From Basidiobolus ranarum (lineage: Eukaryota; Basidiobolomycota; Basidiobolomycetes; Basidiobolales), in the NCBI GenBank assembly GCA_040143965.1, contig JASJQH010000014.1, positions 1-53,554 of the forward strand: 53,554 nucleotides of DNA. The letters run 5' to 3'. This document shows positions 34,771 through 44,812 of this stretch, one piece after another (positions within the stretch are counted from its first letter, which is position 1; each line of letters begins with the position of its first letter). A program made the translations under genes and the position numbers. Below the pieces are notes generated by a model. The model was not told the origin of the DNA and searched no databases. It was given only the letters and a program-made list of their open reading frames with translations.

Positions 34771-35854
34771 CTAATTAATCGCGTTAAGCCCTGGTAGTAT
34801 ATTTTTCGATTGAAACCATAGAAGATGCTTTTCTGGAATGTCTTGATCCATCTCAATGACACTTTCATCTGAATGCAAACTTATTATCTCATTCGCTTCA
34901 GATTCATTGATGATACAGTCATTTTCTAGTTTAATGGAACATGCTCTTCCTTTCAACTTATGGAAATTGAATGTTTGTTTAGGAACTAAGAAGTCCAAAG
35001 GGTGATTGCGTGTTGTTTCTACTAATAGAAAAGTGCGTGTTGGCCCTAAAAGAATAGTAATATTCATTAAATATGAAGATAAATAATACAGAGTATAGAT
35101 AAATATTCATCGATTTACACTATGTAAAACATACTTAGTATGGCCTCGTCACTCAAACTTTGCACCAAAGAACGAACTAATTTTCTTTCACATGCATTAA
35201 AAGCTTTTGAGTTGCTACCGGCCTCGGAGGAGACGATGGTTGGTAAATTTATGATATATATAGCTTTAGGAGTTGTTATTGTAGTTCCGATCAGAAGTAA
35301 GAATCGAATATTATCCGTTTCCCAGTCCCTTAAACAGTGACAGATCTTTTCGAGGTCCTCGAATAGGGCTTCTCCAGATTGCAACAGCTTTGTTTGTAAA
35401 TCGTTATATGACTTGAATAAAGCCAGTATAGTTTCATAAAAGTTCACTTACGTCGTTGGCTTTTTTATACTTTCGCTTAAAATGTTGTAACTAAGAAATA
35501 AGCAAACTCTATCTTTAATCACCAACAAGTGTTATAACTTTCTTGCGTAAAGCATAAATGATCTCACAATACATACATTTTGACGCTCTCTCTCCAGTTC
35601 TACTATGCTCTGAAGTTGTTCCCATGAACTTATTTAAGTAACAGAGACATAATCTGTTAACATATATATACATATCTAACACTTGCTTCACGTAAAAAAA
35701 CTTACCAAGGAATCTGACCGCGAAGTAAGAGAATAAACTTCACAATCGTTTTGAGTAGACGAGCCGTAATTTCAGGGACAAAAGGTGCATTCAACTGAAC
35801 TGTAATTTCCTCTAAACTTGCAGTAGGGGATATCTTAAAAGTTGATATATTCAT
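34771..35854 (-). CDS. p31comet (MAD2L1BP) homologue
   Basis: Five exons (35854-35706, 35628-35577, 35490-35452, 35411-35135, 35045-34771) give 263 residues; human p31comet has 274. The whole length follows the family. FILLLRGQIPCSWEQLQ parallels the human QLPLPYEQL segment. RFLLLIGTTITTPKAIYIIN parallels RVLILLGGNALSPKEFYELD. RTFLLVETTRNHPLDFLVPK follows, and LLWFQSKNILPGL ends it like the human IWFQAPVTFKGF. p31comet has a HORMA-like fold, binds closed Mad2, and with the TRIP13/Pch2 ATPase takes apart the mitotic checkpoint complex. Intron 3 is only 40 nt. The gene is head to head with the Gemin3 homologue, 226 bp between ATGs. The C-terminal acidic insert (NESEANEIISLHSDESVIE) is longer than in animals. 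Confidence 0.85.
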
Positions 35855-36080
35855 AATAGCTCAAAACATATCAGTGAACCTAACAGTAATCATGTATCCA
35901 TGATTATTATCTTTATTGTTATTGTTGAGTCACCCATCAAAGAGTATATAAGCAAGCATTTAAACACACATTTTTATATACAAATTTAGCTATGAATTTT
36001 ATGATTTTACATGTCAGTGACAAGACAGCTACTTGGTGCTGATAAATAGAAAATATACCTTCGTATCTTGACTATATGAA
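35855..36080. promoter_or_regulatory. Short bidirectional promoter of p31comet and Gemin3/DDX20 genes
   Basis: Only 226 bp separate the two start codons. The sequence is A/T-rich, with several TATATA-like words near the middle (about 35945-35990). A shared promoter is inferred from the spacing. Confidence 0.5.
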
Positions 36081-38432
36081 ATGGAATCTGTGTTTACTCA
36101 CCGAACGTCAGACGTTCAAATTGATGAAAATGTTACTTTTGATACTTTGATTTCCAATCCGTTACTTCTGAAGGGTTTAAATCAGTCGGGATATCGTAAA
36201 CCTTCTCCGATTCAACTTAAAGCACTGCCTTTAGGCAGACTTGGTTTAGATATAGTGGCACAAGCAAAATCAGGAACTGGGAAAACTATAGTATTTAGTG
36301 CAATCTCTTTGGAAGCAGTAAATTTACTTGTCAATTACCCACAGGCATATAATTTCATATATAACTTGATAAACAAATGTGCTTTCGTTAAACCGTATAA
36401 TCCTAACTTTAGGTCCTTATACTGGCCCCGACAAGAGAAATTGCGGTACAGATCAAAGAAGTCGTAGCTGCGGTAGGTGCCTTCATTGAAGGCCTACACG
36501 TTCACGTATTTATTGGAGGCATGCCTATTTCAGAAGATTTAATGAGACTAAAAAGTTGTCACATTGCAGTAGGAACACCTGGTATTATTTTTTTCCTTTG
36601 GAACAGTCGTGAATCTCGAGGCCTAAATCTAACGAGTAATAATGTTTCAATAGGTAGAGTTCAGGCACTGATCCAAACGGGAGCATTCCCCGCTCATGCT
36701 ATAAAATTGTTCGTATTAGACGAAGCAGATAAATTGATGGAAGACACTTTCTTCATTCAAATTGAGTATGTATTACAGAGTACTCAGTTTTCAACTATTT
36801 AACTTTACAATTGACAGCTTCTTCACTAAACTAGAGCAATCTATAAATCACTTCCACCAAAAAAGCAATCCATGGCATTTTCAGCAACCTACGATAATGA
36901 ACTGCTGGAGAAGATTAACCGCTTTGTAAATATGCCACAGTATATCATGCTATGTTCCGATACACCCTCACTTGAAGGTAATATTGCTATGATTGGTTAT
37001 AACTATCAGAGCATAGAGTAACAACAACCAATTCAATTACAGGTGTACGTCAGTTTTATGAAATTGTACCAAGCGAGGGCAATAGCACAGTTCGAAAATT
37101 CGTCGCTTATAATAACAAATTTAAGCGACTAGAAGAACTTTTAAGTAAAGTTCCCTTTTATCAATGTATAATTTTTCTTAATCATCGTGGCAGGTACGTA
37201 AATCAAATGCTCTTGATGCCGAAACAGTTGGAAATGATGGACTTATCAACTTTTCTATAGGGCTGTCGAGTTGTCTGAAAATCTAACCCGCAAAGGATGG
37301 CCTGCATTATATACATCAGGTACTGCAGTGGTTATTTCATACACAAATAATCTAGTATGATATCTCATCTACAATCATATATTCTTGTAGGCGGTTTGAA
37401 CCAACGCGAACGCCTTACAACTTTAGCCAAGGCTCGTAATTTTCAATTACGAGTTTTAGTCTGCAGTGATCTAGTAAGATGCGTGTTTGATATTTCGCCT
37501 CACCGACAAGCAAATAACGTATATGTTTGTACATAGATTGCTCGTGGAATTGATATTGAAAGAGTTGACTTGGTTGTAAACTTAGACATGCCCAGAGATC
37601 CAGAAACCTATTTTCATCGCGTTGGAAGAACAGGAAGATTTGGTAATATCTTAATGACAGTAGATACCCAGTATTTTTACTAACCAAAGGAGTAGGTACA
37701 CAAGGTATTGCAGTTAGCTTCATTGATGAAGACGAAGTACCAGCAATTCAACAACTTCAACAAGCATATGATGTCAAATTGGAATTGTTGCCTGGTATGT
37801 ATACTTTCATGAACGTAGTCTGGGAAGGTTTACTCATTTCTACATAGACCAATTGACTGAGGATCTAGCCGATAAGAAAAGTCTTTCCAAGGCAGATCTC
37901 AAAGCGCTTGAAAAACTTGAGAGCGTTAGAACCAGCGCGCAGCTGGTATGTATTTTACCGATAAACCATTCATTCTTGAGTTGGTACTTACATCCATCCT
38001 ATCATCTAGAATCCGATAACCATCCCTGACAAAGTAGACATAGCAACTGTGAAGCCTTCTCGAGCGAAGCGATCGGAGCCGCTCCCCAACTCTCGAGGTG
38101 CTCATAGTAAAGTCATAAATGATAGCGAATTAAATGAATTACATGGAGTTGATACAAGTGACTTGGCAGCTTCCCCGATGTACAACCAATACTACGAAGT
38201 TTCTGCTGAATATAACGGACAGTTCTATTATCAGCCTCAACATTATTACCCTTACCAGTCACATTCACAGCAAACATCAGAACATTACTCTTATCCGTAT
38301 AGTCACACACCATACTATCCAAATCAAACCCATTATCCATACTATCAGTATCAAAATACTCAAACAAATGAACCCAGTAGACCTCCGTACGTTCCTACCA
38401 AACCCTTCTTTCCTCCCGACTTGACCTTCTGA
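36081..38432 (+). CDS. DEAD-box RNA helicase, Gemin3/DDX20-like
   Basis: Eleven exons (36081-36344, 36413-36581, 36654-36765, 36835-36977, 37043-37193, 37261-37319, 37391-37473, 37537-37642, 37696-37794, 37848-37945, 38010-38432) give 568 residues. Helicase motifs in order: [19 protein letters not shown] (Q motif), QAKSGTGKT (I), [10 protein letters not shown] (Ia), VGTPGR (Ib), LDEADKL (II), FSATY (III), [20 protein letters not shown] (V) and [10 protein letters not shown] (VI). The Q motif/I wording and the VFIGGMPIS segment follow DDX20 closely. Gemin3 is part of the SMN complex that builds spliceosomal snRNPs. The C-terminal tail is Tyr/His/Pro/Gln-rich ([12 protein letters not shown]), not the animal Gemin4-binding tail. 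Intron 1 best fits a GC-AG intron. Intron 2 (72 nt) has no in-frame stop. Confidence 0.85.
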
Positions 38433-38788
38433 CGAGTAGAATATAAATTTCTTGAAAGTTGACCAAGCTAGAACGAAGTGCCATATCAATCACATAAAAT
38501 CCAACTATTAATTTGGTTAGAAATATCTTATTCAAGATTAGAATTTTAATCAGGCAATTTTATACAAACCACAATAAAGTATCAGCTGAGGTTTACGACC
38601 TTAAGGGGATATGCATAATTAAAATGATTTAAGCTAATCAAGGGACTTATTTTTCCAATGATATAAAAGAACAATGGTTTCCAACTATGGCATTAATCTT
38701 AGTACTTCTCTTCACCTCACCAATTAAGTTTGAACTCCTCACCATATTGTTTCTTTCTCCATCTTAAACCTCCATCTAGAACTCTCAC
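38433..38788. other. Short intergenic gap
   Basis: 3' region of the helicase and promoter of the SARNP-like gene. Nothing else seen. Confidence 0.6.
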
Positions 38789-39982
38789 ATGTCTACTATT
38801 GACGAGGAATTCGCTAACCTTGCACCTCCTGAAAACTTTGACTGGGATGAAGCAGCTTTGGGGAACGAGTAAGCCGTTCGTTTCGACTACCGCCTGTTGA
38901 CGAAAATACAATATCCATGCAGATTCTAATTGTTAACAATATGTACTCCATTTAGTGTTGATCTACCACCCGAACTACGCCCCTCCTCACCCTTTAATGA
39001 GCTTGAAACACTCCCGCCTTTAATACCTTCAGACGAAGAAGAGGCTGAAGTAGAGATACACTCTACAAAGGAGCTTTCTGAAACAAGCATATCTTTGGAA
39101 GATACTAAGTTAGAGGAAACGGTGAAAGTCGAAGCCTCCGTTACCAATATTGTATGCAACTCTCTTGAAGCTGAGAAAGAAAAAAAGAAACAAAGAGCTC
39201 TTCGCTTTGGTATACCTTTATCTGATACTGACAAGGTCGTTCAGAGAGCAAAACCAGTTCGTGACCCTGTAGCACAAGTATCTTCAGAGTTGAAAGTGAC
39301 AGAATCGTCTACTCTAAAGATAGCCCCTCCATCAGATAAAACTGAGGAAATTGAACGTGCTATTAAGCGAGCAGAAAGATTTGGCCTCTCATTGACTGAA
39401 GAACAAAAGGTAGCAAAACGTGCTTTGAGATTTGGACTTCCTGTACCAGACGAGGTGATTAAAAAAAATCCAGTTGGTGATAAACAAAAGATTAAACAGG
39501 TTAATCCGCAGAAGAGTAAACGAGTTATCCAAGGTATGATTTCTTCCAGCTTAACCGCTCTATCTCTTCATATTCGCTAATCTATTCTTCTATAGACAAG
39601 AGATCAAATAGTAATACGAAGGGTCAAAAGGCTAACCCTGCCTCTGTTAATAATAAGCTCAACTCAAAGAAATCATTAGCAACAAAACCTAAACAGAATG
39701 GTGTCAAAAAATCACCAAGTCCACAGAAAGCCAAAGTACCAGTGGTTCGGATACTTTTATTATCGTACTAACGTTGTGGAATATCTTTTTGATTAATTAT
39801 TTCTTTACTATTTTCGACATTAGAAGTTAGACTCGGTGACTCCAAAGAAACAAGCACAGACACGATTTGTATCAACTGATTCTAAGCAAAAAGTAGGTCA
39901 ACCCTCACAAGCGAAGAAGCGCCCTGGACGCTTTAACGGAAATGGCAATAATAAGAAAAAGACAAAAACTAAGTCTGCTTGA
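38789..39982 (+). CDS. SARNP/Tho1-like nuclear RNA-binding protein
   Basis: Four exons (38789-38868, 38956-39533, 39596-39744, 39824-39982) give 321 residues. The N-terminus is acidic. The middle has three copies of the Tho1/MOS11 C-terminal motif: KKQRALRFGIPL, IKRAERFGLSLTEEQK and AKRALRFGLPV. The rest is Lys/Gln/Asn-rich and disordered. Tho1/SARNP binds RNA and the DEAD-box helicase Sub2/UAP56 and helps mRNA export and R-loop control. A SAP domain, present at the N-terminus of Tho1 and SARNP, is not visible here. The last donor is uncertain (GTACCA, GTGGTT or GTTCGG within 9 nt; all keep the frame). The gene could be a SARNP relative without the SAP domain, or another protein with this motif. 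Confidence 0.65.
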
Positions 39983-40360
39983 TTCGTCTTCAGCCTCACC
40001 TAGGTTAAATCAATTTTACATTCACTTTGTAGATAATTATTACATTTATTATTTCCTTTTACCAACCACACTACTGCCGAGATATTATAATAAAATAAAG
40101 TATATTTGGGAAACTTACGCTACATCATCACATTGATCCATCAAAGTTGTTTAAAGAAAATCCAAAGTGTACCAAATCATTTCTATAGAAAAGTACAATG
40201 ATTAAATAATATTGAAAAAAAAATTCCTTTTTAAAGTACCGGGGAAAATGAAATTCAAGAAAAAAAAATTCCACCAAAAGGAAAACTATTCCCAATTGGA
40301 AATCTTCTTCCTAAACCGACTCTTTTTTGTGTCGATAGTGTTGACCTTGGAAATTTCACA
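39983..40360. other. Short intergenic gap
   Basis: 3' region of the SARNP-like gene and promoter of eIF2-beta, with two poly-A runs near 40210-40270. No gene. Confidence 0.6.
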
Positions 40361-41539
40361 ATGTCTGACGTTGAGAAAGAAGTTTTAGAAATGCAAGAGG
40401 ATTCCGTATGTTTATTTATTTTCTTTTTTTATGTACTACTAGCTTTAGTTTTAACTTATTCATCAATCATAATATTAGAGCCTCTTATTTGATTCTTCCA
40501 TGAAGAAGAAAAAGAAGAAGAAGAAGCCTATTGTTGAAGAAGAAACTGTCACCGAAGAGGTCCAAGAAACTCAAGAGGGTGAAGAAGGTAGGTAGTATAT
40601 GCCGTTTTAGTTTGCTGAGCTTTTTATTGATTTCTTTCATAGTCGTAGCTGAGGAAGCTGAGGAGGATTCTTCAGCCATGTTCGCCGACTTGAAAAAGAA
40701 GAAGAAGAAGAAGGTTGTTCTAGAATTGGACGGTGAAGCCACTGAGGAGCCTGCTGCTACCAACGATGCCTTTGACTTTGGTGAGATGAAGAAGAAGAAA
40801 AAGAAGAAGTCTAAGAAGGCTGATATGGAAGCTTTCGAAGCTGATCTTATCGATGAGGAAGAAGATACCAAAGAGGATTCTAGCGAGAAGACTGGTAATT
40901 TTTCATAAACACACCCTGCTGTAACTATAAGAGTCTTACTAAATGCACTATTTCCGACACTAGGTGGTCAAGATTCTTGGCTCGGAACCAACCGTGACTA
41001 CACTTATCAAGAACTTCTTGGTCGTGTTGTTAACATTCTTAAGCAAAATAATCCCGAACTCATCTCTGACAAGAGACGTTATACCATGGTTCCTCCTTCC
41101 ATTCACAGAGATGGTAGTAAGAAGACCTCCTTTACTAACATCACTGATATTTGCAAGAGGTAAGAGAATAATTAGAAATCTCGTGACTTGATATGAACTA
41201 ACGTTGGCTTCGATTTATAGAATGCATCGTCAACCTGAGCATCTTATTCAGTTCTTATTTGCTGAATTGGGTACCAGTGGTTCCGTTGATGGACAAGGTA
41301 GCTTGATCATCAAGGGACGTTTCCAACAAAAGCAAATTGAGAATGTGTTGCGTAGATACATTGTGGAATACGTTACTTGTAAAACTTGCAAATCTCCCGA
41401 TACCGTTCTTTCAAAAGAAAATCGTCTTTTCTTCTTGCAATGTGAGGCTTGTGGTTCTACTCGTTCCGTCTCCGCTATCAAGACTGGTTTCATGGCTCAA
41501 ACTACCAAGAGAGCTGTTGCCCGTCGTGCTGCTGCTTAA
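40361..41539 (+). CDS. SUI3: Translation initiation factor eIF2 subunit beta
   Basis: Five exons (40361-40405, 40479-40587, 40643-40894, 40964-41159, 41221-41539) give 306 residues. Three lysine blocks ([31 protein letters not shown]), separated by acidic stretches, are the K-boxes that bind eIF5 and eIF2B-epsilon. The conserved core follows: [66 protein letters not shown]. The C-terminal zinc ribbon is [12 protein letters not shown] and LQCEACGS (C-x2-C...C-x2-C). eIF2 brings initiator Met-tRNA to the 40S subunit. The introns are 55-73 nt and in phase. Length is close to yeast and animal proteins. Confidence 0.95.
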
Positions 41540-41930
41540 ATATGAACATTATAAACGTATACATGTCACAAACTATAAAATTTTAGACACATAAACATAT
41601 CTTCGAGCTCTTCATATTGAATCTGAGAAATATTAAGTGCATTAGTAGATGTTAAGACGCTTTCATAAGTAGCGTACAGTGATGATAATTATGTGTGATT
41701 TTGAAGCTTTATTTAGCATGCACAAACTACAAGTGTAGAATTAGTTAGGTTTAAGGAATAACATAAATGAATAATATCCATAACCATGATTTAGATCAGA
41801 AACTAGAGGTTTTCCATATTTTTTATAGCGATTGAGAAACTCCATGATTTAGTATAGGGAATGTCGAGAATATAGAAACAAAAGAAATGGGGATTCATTA
41901 TGTAACTCGTGCAATCTGATAGTAAGTAAA
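41540..41930. other. Convergent 3' region
   Basis: Between the eIF2-beta and ABC transporter stop codons. No coding or repeat seen. Confidence 0.6.
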
Positions 41931-44812
41931 TCATTCTTCGCCCACTGAGAAGTTTGCCTTTTTATGTAATCTACCACCACCACCTGCCTCTCCAACATGG
42001 ATTCCGCTCTGGGCACTGAGTTGTAATTCTCCATTGATTACTTCCACTCGTTCCTTCAATTTCTCAATTTCACTGAGTTTTCTCTCGAGCTCTTCCACTT
42101 CATTATCAATCGACATACGTTCTTCCTTGGTTCCTATTCTGGAGAATTCCCAACGACCATGATCTCCAATCAATCGAAGAAGATATTTGTGGTATTTGAA
42201 TAGAGTTGGACGATGAGAAATGGTAATTAGAGCTATAAAAGGGTAATTATATGTTAGCAATATCCACTGAGCATCATTAACACGAATTCACTCACTGATT
42301 CCCATTTCTTTGGCATGATTGTACATCAGACCCTCAACATCCGAGCTGACTGCACTAGTACATTCATCTAAAACGGCGAACTTGGGATGATGATAGAAAA
42401 GTCGGGCCATGTTCATCTGTTTTCGAAGTAATTCCAGTTAGATCGTACTTTCTAGATGAAGGAGTTACAACATACTTACTCGCTGCTTTTCACCGCCAGA
42501 AAATACATCTTTCCATTCTTTCACTGTCTCCCAGCCACCTTCTCTGTCAGGAATATAGGCGAGATGTACGGCTTTGAGGATTTCAAAGAGCTCTTGATCG
42601 GTACGACCGTCCTGTAGCATTTGAGCGTAGGTGTGAGGGTATATCACTCTACAAATCAAGTTGAACATTTAATAAACTTCATATACCAAGTGTGTGTGAA
42701 GATTCCAAAGTTTACTTACTGTTCACGCAAAGTACCCAATGATAAATAGGGTCTTTGAGGGATGTAGAACATGTTTGACGGGTTAGGTTCTTCAAGAGTT
42801 CCACCTGGATAATTTATGTACATTACTCGTTTGAACACTTGAAAAAGTCACTATCAGTAAATAAAACTTACGGAATACTGGCCATAGTCCACTAATAACT
42901 CGAGCAATAGATGTTTTACCCACTCCATTGGGTCCAGTAATCAACAAATGGTCACCTTTACCGATATCTACGCTCAGGTTCTGTACCAGAAGCTCACCGC
43001 CTTTGACGTTAGTGGGGTTTGGAGTGACAATGGGAACGTTTTTGAATTTTATTCCGTTGATACCATATTCGACAGAGCCACGGATATCAGCAAGGGAGTA
43101 TATTTCATCGACCTTCTCTTGCAATAAAGTTTCATCCACAGCGGAGTAGTATTCGTTATTATTTAGAGAGTGAAGAACAGAAAGAAGATTGTAGACACGA
43201 GAGGTGAAACCAGCAAGTTCAGCCAATTCCTTATACGAGTACATGATACGACCACCGGCATCTGCCAAGGAGATCATTAATCTATTCGATTGAGCATTAA
43301 CGAGTAAGTATGGCATTTACTATAAAATGATAATCACGAGCTATGTATACCTCTTGTTGGTAATAAAGTCCTGGGTTCTAGCACCTGAACGGTCATTTGA
43401 GGGGCCGGTAGTTCCAGTCAACTCTTGACGACCTCCTTTGCCACCCCATTGAGGGAAAAATACAGGGATAGAGCAGACACCAAGACCAATAGCACTCCAA
43501 CAATATTTGATCACAAAATCTTCAAACATATTGTATCCGATGCGAAGTTTGTACACGCGGTTAACATGGCGAATAAGATTTTGGTAGGCTCGATTCAGAA
43601 TAGATTTCTCAAGATTGGCACCATGATAGAAAGCAATCTCCTCTGCATTGGTGATCAAGCGAGTATGAGCTGAACGGAAATCACCCTGACAATCATTGAA
43701 GAGCATCAGCATTTGCTATAAAGGCTGTTTGAGTATATAAATCAAGGTACCTCCAATTTTGCTTCTTCAGCCGCCATTTTCCCGAATGCAGGTGAGATAG
43801 CACGTAAAACGGAAGCACTAAGAATATAGTTAAAGAAGAGTCCAACCATTCCGGAGCCACCTAAACTGCTTGCAAGTTGATAATTGAAAATAAACAGATC
43901 AAGTAACGGTTTGCCGATATTGGAGTAGAGAGAAGACAAGGAGTCGCAGAATTTGGCGATATCTGTAGTAATATACCTAGAACACACATCAGATCTGTGA
44001 TATAGGTGAAGAATATGAATTGTGCTCCGCTTACTGATCAGGACCATCCACACGACCATCAAGGTTAAGAAGCTTATAGTAGGTGATATTTCGACTAAGA
44101 TATAGGTCATGCACGTATCGTGTCAAGCGAGTTCGAAACGCAATTGCCAGCTTAGATTGAAGATAACGAATCTATTTGATAACAGTATTACTCACTAAAT
44201 GACTTCATCTGGTTTCTAAGAAAATTCATTTCAACGTACCATACTATTAGTGTAAGTAGCCGGGATGGCAATAGCAAACCAGTAGCCAATTCCTTTCATA
44301 AATTGCCTTCCATTGGCATGAACCTACCCAGCATAAAATGTTAGTTTGAAGTCCTCTCAAAGAGTATTCAAGTCACTCAAACTTACCAAATCTTTCACAA
44401 TCTTTCCATCTAGTTTAGCAACCACAACACTCAGCCACGTTCTCAAGATAAGGAAGGCAGTATGCAGCATAAGAATAAAAATTTCCTTAGACCGTAAAGA
44501 AGGGATGATAATCATGAAAATAGATTTCATTTGTCTGAAAAATTCATTATCTACTCCCACTTTAGCTCCCGACTTTACAGTAGGGAAGTACTTCCTATGT
44601 TGTTCAAATACCGATTCGGAAACCTTTTGCCCCAATGGATGGTTCTTCTCAATCACTAGCCCTGAGGAGTTTCCGTTAGAAGTGGAGAGAGAGGGCTTTT
44701 TTGACTTGGAGTAGCGGTACACGCGGTTTAACACCAAACCACTTAAAGAGGCCAGGAAGAGTATAGTTCGTATATTAGCACCCTGGCCCAGCCGCTCATG
44801 GCGTGCGCTCAT
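41931..44812 (-). CDS. Peroxisomal ABC half-transporter, ABCD/PMP70/ALDP-like
   Basis: Ten exons (44812-44387, 44323-44240, 44171-44035, 43976-43751, 43715-43351, 43281-42872, 42804-42720, 42648-42480, 42416-42296, 42232-41931) give 774 residues. The N-terminal half is a membrane domain with the ABCD loop motif [10 protein letters not shown] (EAA-like). The C-terminal half is an ATPase: GPNGVGKTS (Walker A), FSGGEKQR (signature), [12 protein letters not shown] (Walker B) and TISHRPT (switch His). A coiled-coil tail ([17 protein letters not shown]) follows, as in ABCD proteins. Half-transporters of this family pair up in the peroxisomal membrane to import fatty acyl-CoAs (Pxa1/Pxa2 in yeast). 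Which of the two it is cannot be told. The upstream region has a cluster of CACATG boxes. Confidence 0.92.

Noticed and set aside
40485-40871. Poly-Phe/Ser frame on the minus strand
   Set aside because: It is the antisense shadow of the lysine blocks of eIF2-beta.
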